Below are positions 1-11,198 of a stretch of DNA of 32,713 nucleotides, in pieces. Location of the stretch: contig JAIVJI010000008.1 in the NCBI GenBank assembly GCA_020200135.1, forward strand, positions 1 through 32,713, read 5' to 3'. Under the pieces are notes generated by a model. The model was not told the DNA's origin. It was given only the letters and a program-made list of their open reading frames with translations, and did not search any database. The DNA is from Acidobacteriota bacterium (lineage in GTDB: Bacteria; Acidobacteriota; Blastocatellia; Pyrinomonadales; Pyrinomonadaceae). The position numbers and the translations under genes are program-made. Position 1 is the first letter of the stretch; each line of letters begins with the position of its first letter.

Positions 1-63
1 GAGTTATGTCACGGGTGCTTACCGACGCAACTCCGACCCGCCCGCCGTTCTGTTTGGGTGTCT

Positions 64-912
64 TTAGAACTTGACGGACTTGACGTCGGCCGGCCTGGCG
101 AAGAGCGAGTCGGGGACGGCGGCGTTGACCTCGACCTTGTCGTAGTTGACGCGGCTCGTCTGGACGCCGGCGCGGTAGTGGTCGATGACGTAGGGGAAGC
201 GCACCGCGCCGACCAGGAGGAACTGCGCGTAGCGGTCTTCCTCCTCGACCGTCTCGCCCTCCGCGTTCGGCCGCTTGTAGACGACCTTCGAGGGCAGACC
301 CTCGCGCGCGTCGAACTCGAACTCGACCTCGAAGCCGTCCGCGTAGGAGAGCTTGACGACCTCGTTGCGGCGGGCGAGTCCCGCCTCGCGCCGCCCGACG
401 TAGGCGAGCGAGACGCCCTCGGCGCGCCACCAGCCGCGCAGCACGTTGTCGACGCTCGTGCGCATCACCGTGCGGAAGTCGGCCGCCTGCTCCGGCGTCA
501 CGTCGGTGAGCAGCTTCTTCCTGGCGTCGAAGAGCCAGCCGGTCTGGCCCGTGTTGACCTGGACGGAGCGGCCGCCCTGCCCCTTGAACTCGGTGCGCTC
601 GCGGTTTGGGAAGACGAGGTAGTCGCGGAAGGTCGAAGGGATGCCGCCGACGCCGTCGCGGAACTGCGTGTAATACCCCTGCGAGACGACCGTGCGGACG
701 CCGAGGTAGGCCGCCCCGCCCAGCGCCTCGACCGCGCGCGAGACGACGGCCTGCGCCTTCTCGTCAACCTTCGCGGCGGCTTTGGGCGCGTCTGCCTTCG
801 GAGTCTCCGCCGCGGGCTTCGCGCCGTCCTGCGCGCGCGCCGCGGGTGTGGTGAAGGGTAAGAGCGCCGCCGCAAGACAGGCCGGCGCGAAAACGTATAG
901 CGTCTTTCTCAT
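64..912 (-). CDS. Secreted LolA-fold-like hypothetical protein
   Basis: A 282-residue exported protein of unknown function. The chosen start gives an N-terminal MRKT, a hydrophobic stretch and an Ala-x-Ala-Gln type cleavage region near residue 28, that is a Sec signal peptide. An upstream in-frame start would bury this signal behind 33 unlikely residues. After an Ala/Lys/Pro-rich linker, the mature part begins with a helix of the type 'AVSRAVEALGG' and continues as alternating beta strands (FRDYLVFPNRERTEF, TGWLFDAR, VKLSYADGFEVEFEF). This is the pattern of the LolA/LolB-like outer-membrane lipoprotein-sorting fold common in acidobacterial periplasmic proteins. No lipobox is visible. It stands divergent from the VOC gene. 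The family assignment is inference from the strand pattern; periplasmic location is fairly safe. Confidence 0.8.
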   Translation of the reverse strand: MRKTLYVFAPACLAAALLPFTTPAARAQDGAKPAAETPKADAPKAAAKVDEKAQAVVSRAVEALGGAAYLGVRTVVSQGYYTQFRDGVGGIPSTFRDYLVFPNRERTEFKGQGGRSVQVNTGQTGWLFDARKKLLTDVTPEQAADFRTVMRTSVDNVLRGWWRAEGVSLAYVGRREAGLARRNEVVKLSYADGFEVEFEFDAREGLPSKVVYKRPNAEGETVEEEDRYAQFLLVGAVRFPYVIDHYRAGVQTSRVNYDKVEVNAAVPDSLFARPADVKSVKF

Positions 913-919
913 GCTGGTT

Positions 920-949
920 TTTATAAATGCTCCGGGGTGGGGAAGGCAA
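920..949 (-). promoter_or_regulatory. Candidate promoter for the secreted protein (leaderless layout)
   Basis: On the minus strand TTGCCT (944-949), an 18-bp spacer and TATAAA (920-925) resemble a sigma-70 promoter. The -10 box lies only seven bases before the ATG at 912, and no Shine-Dalgarno is present. If used, the transcript would be leaderless or nearly so. Confidence 0.35.
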
Positions 950-980
950 ACGCCGCCGTGCGTCCGGCTGCGGGCGTAGC

Positions 981-989
981 TGGTACACT
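981..989 (+). promoter_or_regulatory. Candidate extended -10 promoter for the VOC gene
   Basis: TGG followed by TACACT (984-989) fits the extended -10 pattern TGn-TAnnnT. No good -35 box is visible. Transcription would start near 996, giving about 40 bases of leader with a GGAGG Shine-Dalgarno at 1023-1027 before the ATG at 1035. Confidence 0.35.
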
Positions 990-1034
990 GGACGCCCTCT
1001 GCGCTTTTCAAACTTTTCTTCCGGAGGTTTTCTG

Positions 1035-1439
1035 ATGGCGAGAGTCTTAGGCGTAGGCGGCATCTTCTTCAAGTCGCCGGACCCGCAGGCGTTGGGCGGC
1101 TGGTACGCGCGCTGGCTCGGCCTGCGCGTGGAGCCGTGGGGGGGCGTCGTCTTCATGCCGGACGGGATGCCTCCGGGCGGCGGCACGGTCTGGAGCCCGT
1201 TCAAGGAGACGACCGACTACTTCGCGCCTTCGGGGAAGGACTTCATGTTCAACCTCATCGTTGACGACCTCGACGCGGCGCTCGCGCAGGTCGCCGAGGG
1301 CGGCGCGCAGGTGTTCGGGCGGGCCGAAGAGTTCAACGGCAGGTTCGGCTGGTTCATGGACCCGGGCGGGAACAAGGTGGAGCTGTGGGAGCCGGCCGTC
1401 CCCGCCGCCGAGGCCGAAGCGGAAGCGCGCGCGGACTGA
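1035..1439 (+). CDS. VOC-family (glyoxalase/bleomycin-resistance fold) protein
   Basis: A 134-residue single-domain member of the vicinal oxygen chelate superfamily. The first beta-alpha-beta-beta-beta unit is VGGIFFKSPDPQALGGWYARWLGL followed by a Trp/Gly-rich strand. The second unit contains FNLIVDDLDAALAQVAEGGAQV, then GRFGWFMDPGGNKVELWEP, the typical C-terminal signature in which the Glu of VELW is a metal ligand. The start was chosen because GGAGG lies eight bases upstream of the ATG. Members of this family act as lyases, dioxygenases or resistance proteins, so the substrate cannot be told from sequence. It is a stand-alone gene, divergent from its left neighbour and closed by a strong hairpin. 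Confidence 0.88.
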   Translation: MARVLGVGGIFFKSPDPQALGGWYARWLGLRVEPWGGVVFMPDGMPPGGGTVWSPFKETTDYFAPSGKDFMFNLIVDDLDAALAQVAEGGAQVFGRAEEFNGRFGWFMDPGGNKVELWEPAVPAAEAEAEARAD

Positions 1440-1461
1440 GCGGGAAGGCCGACACGTAAAG

Positions 1462-1497
1462 CGAGAGGGGCGCGGCCGTGTGGCCGCGCCCCTCTCG
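1462..1497. terminator. Bidirectional hairpin between convergent genes
   Basis: A perfect 16-bp GC-rich stem (1462-1477 with 1482-1497) with a four-base GTGT loop sits between the ends of the VOC gene (+) and the ClpA-like gene (-). T-rich tails are short on both sides, but the position and stem strength indicate a shared terminator. Confidence 0.75.
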
Positions 1498-1522
1498 GTG
1501 TCTGGCGTCTTGCAGAGACGGT

Positions 1523-3790
<2,268 letters not shown>

Positions 3791-4007
3791 TGCTTTTCCT
3801 TCTGGTGAGCCGCGGGGGGAGTCTAAGGGGCCGACCTCCGCAGGGGCTCGAAAACATCAGCCCAAAAAAATCTGGACGCTGGCGGCGAGTCTGCTCCGGC
3901 GGCCCGAAGGCCGCGACAGTTTCGCCGAATCTTCCCGTCGTCCGGCTTCTGTTAGATGCCCGGCTCGGATGACCCGTTGCGCTTTCGTCGCGCTTCGGGA
4001 CACCCGA

Positions 4008-4016
4008 ACTATAGCA
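4008..4016 (-). promoter_or_regulatory. Candidate extended -10 promoter for the ClpA-like gene
   Basis: Minus strand TGC-TATAGT (-10 at 4008-4013, TG at 4015-4016) matches the extended -10 consensus; no clear -35 is seen. It would give a leader of about 210 bases before the ATG at 3790, in which I recognise no further element. Confidence 0.4.
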
Positions 4017-4048
4017 CACCGCCGCGTTGCAATTGTCCGGCCAATAAA

Positions 4049-4163
4049 AGTCCGGAGTCTGAAGTCTGGAGTCCGGAGTCAAGTCCCACTGTCCGCGTGG
4101 CGACAGGGAGCTTGACGACCCAGGCTCTCTTGACTTCAGACTCCGGACTTCAGACTCCGGACT
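4049..4163 (-). repeat. Heptamer-built palindrome, likely groEL terminator
   Basis: The left arm (4049-4083) is exactly five tandem 7-bp units of the form AGTCNGR/AGTCAAG. The right arm (4129-4163) is five units of the reverse complement, starting with CTTGACT. The arms pair at about 32 of 35 positions around a 45-base loop. Read on the minus strand the hairpin lies directly after the groEL stop codon and is followed by CTTTTATT, so it can work as an intrinsic terminator. The unit period recurs at three other sites in the window. Confidence 0.8.
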
Positions 4164-4166
4164 CTT

Positions 4167-5819
<1,653 letters not shown>

Positions 5820-5854
5820 TTAAATTGTCGGTTCTGAAATGGTCCGCCGGCCGC

Positions 5855-6565
5855 TCAAGCGCCCGCGCTCTCACTCTTCGCGCGGCCGACCTGGACGCGC
5901 GCGGGGCGGAGCAGTTGGCTGCCGAGGCGGTAGCCGCGCCCGTACTGCGCGGTGACCTGGCCGTCCAGCTCCGGCTCGACCTCGGCGGTGTCAACCGCTT
6001 CGTGCAGCTCCGGGTCGAAGGTCTGGGCCAGCGCCTCGAACGGCTCGGCGCCCGCCTGCGTGAGCACGTTCTCGAAGCCGCTGATGATGCCGCGCAGCCC
6101 GTCGAGCAGAGCCTCCTGCGAGCCGCCCGACTCGGCCGCCTCGACCGCGCGCTGGAGGTTGTCGACGGTCGGCAAAAGCGACGTGATGAAGGCCGCCTTC
6201 TCGCGCGCGAGGCGCTCGTCGGCGCCCTTCGCCAGGCGACGGCGCAGTTCGTCGGTCTCGCGCTTCAGCTCGGCGCGCACCTGCTCGAAGCGCGCCTGCA
6301 CGTCCGCGGCCTTCTGCTCGGCCGCCTGTGTGCGCGCCTCCAACTCCTCGACGTAGGAGGGCTTGAGGCTCGGCGCTTCCGAAGCGGCGGCCGCCTCCTC
6401 GCCGCCCTCGCCCTCGGCCTCGTCGCCGAGGCGTATGCGGCGGCGGTCATTGACGCGCACCTTCGGCGCCTGCCCCTCGGGGCCCGGCCCCTCCGGCCAA
6501 TCCCTGTCGGCCGACTCCTTCTCTGCCATACCTTGCTTCTTACTCCCCCTGCGGAAAAATCTCAT
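5855..6565 (-). CDS. grpE: GrpE nucleotide-exchange factor
   Basis: A 236-residue co-chaperone that releases ADP from DnaK. After a charged, low-complexity N-terminus (to about 70) comes a long coiled coil (about 72-135, ELEARTQAAEQKAADVQARFE and so on). The GrpE core follows: FITSLLPTVDNLQRAVEAAE, then the beta-domain signature FDPELHEAV, GQVTAQYGRGYRLGSQLLRPARVQV. An alternative start at 6529 (MAEKESADRD) has GGGGGAG further upstream and would remove a basic 12-residue extension; neither start has an ideal Shine-Dalgarno. dnaK and dnaJ are not in the window, so the gene is uncoupled from its usual partners and sits between hsp20 and groEL. Confidence 0.94.
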   Translation of the reverse strand: MRFFRRGSKKQGMAEKESADRDWPEGPGPEGQAPKVRVNDRRRIRLGDEAEGEGGEEAAAASEAPSLKPSYVEELEARTQAAEQKAADVQARFEQVRAELKRETDELRRRLAKGADERLAREKAAFITSLLPTVDNLQRAVEAAESGGSQEALLDGLRGIISGFENVLTQAGAEPFEALAQTFDPELHEAVDTAEVEPELDGQVTAQYGRGYRLGSQLLRPARVQVGRAKSESAGA

Positions 6566-6584
6566 GGCGGTTAAGGGTTGATGT

Positions 6585-6624
6585 TGACAGGTGACAGGAT
6601 AAAGGCAGAAGTGTCACTTGTCAC
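6585..6624. repeat. Short heptamer-built inverted repeat between hsp20 and grpE
   Basis: Two tandem TGACAGG units (6585-6598) face two units of the inverse type, GTGTCAC and TTGTCAC (6611-6624), across 12 bases; GTGACA/TGTCAC pair across the arms. It has the same 7-bp period as the larger palindromes elsewhere in the window. It may act as a processing or attenuation hairpin inside the operon. Confidence 0.5.
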
Positions 6625-6634
6625 CCGCCGCCCC

Positions 6635-7081
6635 TCACCTGACGTCTATCTTCTGGCTGCGCCCCGGCCGCTCGCCGCGCTTGGGCAGGTGGAGCAGGAG
6701 CACGCCGTCCCTGTAGTCGGCCGTGATGGCGGCGCGGTCCACGGCGTCGGGCAGGCTGAAGGTGCGCACGAAGCGCCCCTGCGGGCGCTCGGCGCGGCGC
6801 GTGTGCAACCCCGCGGCGGCCGCGCGCTCGCCGCGGATGACGAGCCGGCCTTCGTCGAGCGAGACGTCGAGCCCGTCGCGCTTGATGCCCGGCAGGACGA
6901 GCGCGAGCAGGTACTCGCGCTCGTCCTCGTAGACGTCGGCCGCCGGAATCCAGTCGGCGCGCTCGATGTCGGCCTCGTCCTCGTGGGCGGGCGGGCGGCG
7001 GTCGGCCGCCTCCTCGAACAGTCGGTTCATCCTGTCCTGCAACGTGAACAGGTCGCGCGGGTCGAACCTGTGGTGCCTCAT
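6635..7081 (-). CDS. Small heat shock protein, Hsp20/alpha-crystallin family (second copy)
   Basis: A 148-residue holdase that binds unfolding proteins without ATP. The N-terminal arm (1-45) includes LFTLQDRMNRLFEE. The alpha-crystallin domain (about 45-140) contains IPAADVYEDEREYLLALVLPGIKRDGLDVSLDEGRLVIRGER, and the diagnostic end DGVLLLHLPK. The C-terminal tail is short and ends KIDV, a weak I-x-I type motif. AAGGAG lies upstream of the ATG and overlaps the end of clpB only ten bases away, so translation is probably coupled. It is shorter and more basic than the Hsp20 at the head of the operon, so it is a diverged paralogue and not a recent copy. Confidence 0.94.
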   Translation of the reverse strand: MRHHRFDPRDLFTLQDRMNRLFEEAADRRPPAHEDEADIERADWIPAADVYEDEREYLLALVLPGIKRDGLDVSLDEGRLVIRGERAAAAGLHTRRAERPQGRFVRTFSLPDAVDRAAITADYRDGVLLLHLPKRGERPGRSQKIDVR

Positions 7082-7091
7082 CGAATTCTCC

Positions 7092-9692
7092 TTATGCCGT
7101 CGCCGCCTCGGCGGGCGTCTCGGTCACGAACTGCATCTGGTCGCCGTCGGCCGAGACGCGGATGGTCTGGCCGGGCTGAACCTCGCCGCGCAGGAGCTTC
7201 GTCGCGAGCGGGTTCTGGATGAGCGTCTGGATGGCGCGCTTCAGCGGCCGCGCGCCGTAGAGCGGGTCGTAGCCCTCGCGCGCGAGCAGCGCCTTCGCCG
7301 AGTCGTCGAGGGCGAGGTGCATGTCGCGCTCGGCCAGCATCCGGCGCAGGCGTTCGAGCTGTATCTCGATGATGTCGCCGATCTGCTCGCGCGAGAGCTG
7401 GTGGAAGATGACGATGTCGTCCACGCGGTTGAGAAACTCCGGCTTGAAGTTCTCGCGCAGGACTTCGAGGACGGCCTCGCGCATCTGCTTCTCGTCGTCG
7501 GCCGCGGACTGTATCTCGCGGCTCCCCAGGTTCGAGGTCATGATGAGCACGGTGTTCTTGAAGTCCACCGTGCGCCCCTTCGAGTCGGTCAGCCGTCCGT
7601 CGTCGAGAATCTGCAACAGGATGTTGAAGACGTCCGGGTGCGCCTTCTCGATCTCGTCGAAGAGGATGACGCTGTAGGGCCTGCGCCTCACGGCCTCGGT
7701 GAGCTGGCCGCCCTCCTCGTAGCCGACGTAGCCCGGCGGCGCGCCGATCATGCGCGCCACGGCGTGCTTCTCCATGTACTCACTCATGTCGAGCCGTATC
7801 ATCGACCGCTCGTCGTCGAAGAGGAACTCGGCGAGCGCGCGCGCCGTCTCGGTCTTGCCGACGCCGGTGGGCCCGAGGAAGATGAAGGAGCCGACGGGTC
7901 GGTGCGGGTCCTGCAGCCCCGCGCGCGCGCGGCGCACCGCGTCGGCCACGGCCGTCAGAGCCTCGTCCTGCCCGATGACGCGACGGCGCAGCCGCTCCTC
8001 CATCGTGACCAGCTTCTGCATCTCGCCTTCCAACATCTTCGAGACCGGCACGCCCGTCCACTTGGCGACGACCTGCGCCACGTCCTCCTCGTCCACCTCT
8101 TCTTTCAGGAAGACGCCGTCGCGCTGCAACTCGGCCAGCTTCTCGCGCTCCTCGTTGAACTTGCGTTCCAGCTCGGGAATCCTCCCGTACTGAAGCTCGG
8201 CGGCGCGCGTGAGGTCGCCCGCGTTGCGCGCCTGGTCGAGCTGAAGGCGGAGCTGTTCCAGCTCGTTCTTGGCCTCGCGCATCCGCTCGATCTCTTCCTT
8301 CTCGGACTGCCACTTGGCCTTCATCCCGGAAGATTTCTCGTTGAGGTCCGCGATGCGCTGCTCGATGTCATTCAGACGCGCCTTCGAGCGCTCGTCCTCC
8401 TCGCGCTGGAGGGCCTGGCGCTCGATCTCCAGTTGGAGGATTTCGCGCTCCAGCACGTCTATCTCCTGCGGCAGCGAGTCGATCTCGATGCGGAGGCGCG
8501 AGGCGGCCTCGTCGATGAGGTCGATGGCCTTGTCGGGGAGGAAGCGGTCGGTGATGTAGCGGTTCGAGAGCGTCGCGGCGGCGATGATGGCCGAGTCCTT
8601 GATGCGGACGCCGTGGTGCACCTCGTAGCGCTCCTTCAGGCCGCGCAGGATGGCGATGGTGTCCTCGACCGTCGGCTCGCCGACGAAGACCTGCTGGAAG
8701 CGGCGCTCCAGGGCCGCGTCCTTCTCGATGTACTTCTTGTACTCGTTGAGCGTGGTCGCGCCGACGCAGCGCAGCTCGCCGCGCGCGAGCGCCGGCTTGA
8801 GCATGTTCGAGGCGTCGATGGCGCCCTCGGCCGCGCCCGCGCCGACGAGCGTGTGCAGCTCGTCGATGAAGAGGACGATCTGCCCCTGCGCGTTCTCTAT
8901 CTCTTTAAGGACGGACTTCAGCCTGTCCTCGAACTCGCCGCGGTACTTCGCGCCGGCGAGCATCGAGCCGAGGTCGAGGCCGACGAGCCGCTTGTTCCTG
9001 AGCGTCTCCGGCACGTCGCCCGAGACGATGCGCTGGGCGAGACCCTCGACGATGGCGGTCTTGCCGACGCCGGGCTCGCCGATGAGCACGGGGTTGTTCT
9101 TCGTGCGGCGCGAGAGGACCTGCACGGTGCGGCGTATCTCGTCGTCGCGGCCGATGACGGGGTCGAGCTTGCCCTGGCGCGCCAGCTCGGTCAGGTCCTT
9201 GGCGTACTTCGAGAGCGCCTGGTAGTTGGCCTCGGCGTTCTGGTCGGTGACGCGCGCGCCGCCGCGGGTCTGCTCGATGACCTTGGAGAGGTCGTCGCGG
9301 TTGACGCCGTGCTGGCGCAGTATCCGCCCCGACGCGCCGTCCTTCTCGGCCGTGACGGAGAGGAGCAGGTGCTCGGTCGAGATGTACTCGTCCTGCATCT
9401 GCTCGGCCTCTTTCTGGGCGGCCTGGAAGACCTGCGTGGTGCGCGGGCTGAAATACTGCTGGCCGCCCTGCACCTTCGGCAGACGCGCGACGGCCGCCTG
9501 CAGGTCGTTCAGGACGACCTGGACGTTCGCGCCGAGCTTGCCGAGCAGAGGGCGGACGACGCCCTCCGGCTGTTCGAGCATGGCGAGCAGGAGGTGCTCG
9601 GGCTCGACCTGCTGGTGCTGGTTGCGCTCGGCGGCCTCGATGGCCGACTGGATGGCCTCCTGGCCGCGCAGTGTGAAACGTTCTAGACGCAT
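7092..9692 (-). CDS. clpB: ClpB disaggregase (Hsp104 family)
   Basis: An 866-residue AAA+ chaperone that pulls proteins out of aggregates, normally together with DnaK and small heat shock proteins. Seen in order: Clp-N repeats (1-145), D1 with Walker A GEPGVGKT (205-212) and [17 protein letters not shown], the long coiled-coil M domain (about 410-525, rich in Glu/Lys/Arg heptads), and D2 with GPTGVGKT near 605, [24 protein letters not shown] and [14 protein letters not shown]. Length and M domain are those of full-length ClpB, and the ClpP loop is absent as expected. It lies between two hsp20 genes that may supply ClpB-ready aggregates. AGAAGG is found upstream of the ATG. Confidence 0.97.
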   Translation of the reverse strand: MRLERFTLRGQEAIQSAIEAAERNQHQQVEPEHLLLAMLEQPEGVVRPLLGKLGANVQVVLNDLQAAVARLPKVQGGQQYFSPRTTQVFQAAQKEAEQMQDEYISTEHLLLSVTAEKDGASGRILRQHGVNRDDLSKVIEQTRGGARVTDQNAEANYQALSKYAKDLTELARQGKLDPVIGRDDEIRRTVQVLSRRTKNNPVLIGEPGVGKTAIVEGLAQRIVSGDVPETLRNKRLVGLDLGSMLAGAKYRGEFEDRLKSVLKEIENAQGQIVLFIDELHTLVGAGAAEGAIDASNMLKPALARGELRCVGATTLNEYKKYIEKDAALERRFQQVFVGEPTVEDTIAILRGLKERYEVHHGVRIKDSAIIAAATLSNRYITDRFLPDKAIDLIDEAASRLRIEIDSLPQEIDVLEREILQLEIERQALQREEDERSKARLNDIEQRIADLNEKSSGMKAKWQSEKEEIERMREAKNELEQLRLQLDQARNAGDLTRAAELQYGRIPELERKFNEEREKLAELQRDGVFLKEEVDEEDVAQVVAKWTGVPVSKMLEGEMQKLVTMEERLRRRVIGQDEALTAVADAVRRARAGLQDPHRPVGSFIFLGPTGVGKTETARALAEFLFDDERSMIRLDMSEYMEKHAVARMIGAPPGYVGYEEGGQLTEAVRRRPYSVILFDEIEKAHPDVFNILLQILDDGRLTDSKGRTVDFKNTVLIMTSNLGSREIQSAADDEKQMREAVLEVLRENFKPEFLNRVDDIVIFHQLSREQIGDIIEIQLERLRRMLAERDMHLALDDSAKALLAREGYDPLYGARPLKRAIQTLIQNPLATKLLRGEVQPGQTIRVSADGDQMQFVTETPAEAATA

Positions 9693-9767
9693 GATGGCTT
9701 AAAAACCTTCTCTCGCTTACTGCTGAAAAACTGAGAACGGGCGCGGCAAGCGCGCGCGGAAACCGCA

Positions 9768-9835
9768 GCGGCCAGCCCGCCGGGGCCGCCCCCGAGACGT
9801 GGCTCGGAGGGCTGCTCAACCGGCCGGCTGGCCGC
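9768..9835. other. Large inverted repeat in the hsp20-clpB gap
   Basis: The 161-base gap between hsp20 and clpB holds a 16-base GC-rich inverted repeat (9768-9783 with 9820-9835, about 14 of 16 paired). Its 36-base loop contains a small CCGAG/CTCGG stem. No T-run follows, so it is more likely a transcript-stabilising, processing or partial attenuation structure than a full terminator. Confidence 0.45.
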
Positions 9836-9853
9836 GGAAGGCTTCGGGCCGAT

Positions 9854-10387
9854 TTAGGCGCCGGCCGTCTGGCTCTTGGCCCCGTGGGTCGGCTGCCGCT
9901 CGGCCTTCGCCTCGATGGTCTTCGGGGTCGCGCCCTCGGCCGGCTCGCCCTTGACCTCGATGCGGCGCGCCTTGACCTCCTCGCGCTTGTGGAGCGTGAC
10001 GCGCAGCACGCCGTTCTTGTACTCGGCGACCGCGTTCTCGGCCGAGACGGTCTGCGGCAGCGTAAACGAGCGCGTGAACGCCCCGTAGGCGCGCTCGACG
10101 CGGTGGTAGTTGTCCGCCTCGTCCTTCTTCTCGAAGCGGCGCTCGCCGCGCAGCGTCAGCACGTTGTTCTCGATCGTCAGCTCGAAGTCCTCGCGGTTCA
10201 TGCCGGGGAGTTCGGCTTCGAGCACGATTTCGTCCTTGTTCTCGAAGATGTCGACGTTCGGCGTCCAGACGCCGCGCGCGATGCCTTCGTCGCCGAAGGA
10301 GCGCGTGAAGTTGGTCGAGAACAGGCGGTTGACCTCGTCCTGGAGGGACTTGAGGTCGCGGAACGGGTCATAACGGGTGATGCTCAT
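9854..10387 (-). CDS. Small heat shock protein, Hsp20/alpha-crystallin family (operon head)
   Basis: A 177-residue ATP-independent holdase. The N-terminal segment begins SITRYDPFRDLKSLQDEVNRLF, typical of bacterial class A sHsps. The alpha-crystallin domain (about 45-135) has TPNVDIFENKDEIVLEAELPGMNREDFELTIENNVLTLRGER, and ends with NGVLRVTLHK, where the usual Pro of LPK is His. The tail is long, with RRIEVKG. GGAGG precedes the ATG but can be paired in a hairpin. It is the first gene of the minus-strand operon with clpB, a second hsp20, grpE and groEL. Both its promoter and its structured leader suggest strong heat-inducible expression. Confidence 0.95.
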   Translation of the reverse strand: MSITRYDPFRDLKSLQDEVNRLFSTNFTRSFGDEGIARGVWTPNVDIFENKDEIVLEAELPGMNREDFELTIENNVLTLRGERRFEKKDEADNYHRVERAYGAFTRSFTLPQTVSAENAVAEYKNGVLRVTLHKREEVKARRIEVKGEPAEGATPKTIEAKAERQPTHGAKSQTAGA

Positions 10388-10392
10388 GATTT

Positions 10393-10447
10393 TTAACCTC
10401 CGTAGGTGATTAATTTGCTCCGCGCTATTTTTAAAAGGCGCGGGAGC
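10393..10447 (-). promoter_or_regulatory. Putative RNA thermometer in the hsp20 leader
   Basis: In the transcript leader, ACCU-ACGG-AGGU (10407 to 10396) forms a four-pair stem that hides part of the GGAGG Shine-Dalgarno. Outer UUA/UAA pairs (10411-10413 with 10393-10395) extend it across a bulge. Just upstream, GCUCC and GCGC blocks (10438-10447) pair with GCGC and GGAGC (10417-10425) around a 12-base AU-rich loop, with one bulged base. A stable 5' hairpin followed by a weak one that covers the Shine-Dalgarno is the layout of ROSE-like hsp20 thermometers. It is not a sequence match to a known class, and folding was judged by eye. Confidence 0.45.
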
Positions 10448-10473
10448 GAACGTCTATGCGTGAGCACGACGCA

Positions 10474-10502
10474 ATAATAAAGATTGAGTGCCTTCTTGTC
10501 AA
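10474..10502 (-). promoter_or_regulatory. Near-consensus sigma-70 promoter of the hsp20-clpB operon
   Basis: On the minus strand TTGACA (10497-10502), a 17-bp spacer (10480-10496) and TATTAT (10474-10479) give a full -35 match, ideal spacing and five of six -10 bases. The start would be near 10467, about 80 bases before the hsp20 ATG. No CIRCE or HAIR operator of correct spacing overlaps it. Confidence 0.8.
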
Positions 10503-10597
10503 CTCTATGGATGAACCAGAAAAATCTCGCGTTGCCTTGGCTTGGCTATTCACCTTAGCCTTCTTTTCTACACTTTAATGTGCAGAAAGGAGAATAA

Positions 10598-10747
10598 ATG
10601 TTGCCCAGAGGAACCTTTAACCGTATAATATTCGTTCTGTCAACAAGTAAGACGGATTTACGCTTTTTGCGGGTCGGCTCGAAGATTAAGGGCGGCGGAA
10701 GGGAAGGGGCAGATGGTGCTCGACGAAAAGGACGCGAAAATCCTTGA
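10598..10747 (+). CDS. Possible small ORF upstream of the Lrp-type gene
   Basis: A 49-codon frame begins ATG TTG CCC, with AAAGGAG at good distance upstream (about 10587-10593). It runs into the start of the Lrp-type gene in another frame. The peptide is basic (RFLRVGSKIKGGGRE) and resembles nothing I know. Against it: the best promoter of the region (10601-10629) lies inside it, so the main transcript would lack its start. It could be a leader peptide on a longer transcript, or chance. Confidence 0.2.
   Translation: MLPRGTFNRIIFVLSTSKTDLRFLRVGSKIKGGGREGADGARRKGRENP
10601..10629 (+). promoter_or_regulatory. Promoter of the Lrp-type regulator and EamA gene
   Basis: TTGCCC (10601-10606), 17 bases, then a perfect TATAAT (10624-10629). 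Transcription would start near 10636, leaving about 77 bases before the ATG at 10713. It lies back to back with the hsp20 promoter about 100 bases away. Confidence 0.65.
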
Positions 10748-11198
10748 GATTTTGCAGAGGGACGGGCGGACGGCGAACGTCGATCTGGCTCGGGCAGTCG
10801 AGCTGACTCCCTCGGCGACCTCGGAGCGCGTGCGGAAACTCGAAGAGCGGGGTCTGATTAAAGGTTACACGGCGATTCTGGACCCGCACGCGCTGGGGCT
10901 GGGTCTTTTGGCCTTTGTGTTCATACGCGTGGACGACCCCGAAGACTTGATCGGGCGCGCCGAAGGGACGGCCGAGGAGTTGGCGGCGTTGCCGTCGGTG
11001 CTGGAGCTGCACCACCTCGCGGGCGAGGACTGTTTTCTGGTGAAGGTGCGTGCGAGGGACACGGACGACCTCTACCGGATTCTGCGGGACGAGCTGGGGC
11101 GGTTCAAGCAGATTCGGAGCACGCGGACGACGATTGTCTTAAAGACTGTCAAGGAGTCGAAGGGGCTGCCGCTGGACAGGGAAAGGGCGGGTGAGTGA
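10713..11198 (+). CDS. Lrp/AsnC-family transcriptional regulator
   Basis: A 161-residue DNA-binding regulator of the feast/famine family, which usually responds to an amino acid and often controls the neighbouring transporter. Residues 3-60 are the AsnC-type helix-turn-helix (LDEKDAKILEILQRDGRTANVDLARAVELTPSATSERVRKLEERGLIKGY). Residues about 65-150 are the RAM/ligand-binding alpha-beta sandwich, with LPSVLELHHLAGEDCFLVKVRARDTDDLYRIL, including the GxxD-like GEDCF turn where the effector binds between subunits. The ATG has GAAGGGG upstream. Its stop codon overlaps the start of the EamA gene, so it probably regulates a permease translated with it. The ligand is not predictable. Confidence 0.92.
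   Translation: MVLDEKDAKILEILQRDGRTANVDLARAVELTPSATSERVRKLEERGLIKGYTAILDPHALGLGLLAFVFIRVDDPEDLIGRAEGTAEELAALPSVLELHHLAGEDCFLVKVRARDTDDLYRILRDELGRFKQIRSTRTTIVLKTVKESKGLPLDRERAGE

Noticed and set aside
1..63. Possible gene end or RNA at the left edge
   Set aside because: There is only a five-base inverted repeat and no frame or structure beyond chance.
6966..9686. 906-codon plus-strand frame across clpB
   Set aside because: It is antisense to clpB, and its Asp/Leu/Val/Arg-biased product mirrors the codon bias of the real gene.
10461..10510. CIRCE or HAIR operator near the hsp20 promoter (GAGTGC, TTGAGT...ACTC)
   Set aside because: Half-sites resemble the consensus, but the spacing (about 12 bases, not 7 or 9) and the second half-site do not fit.
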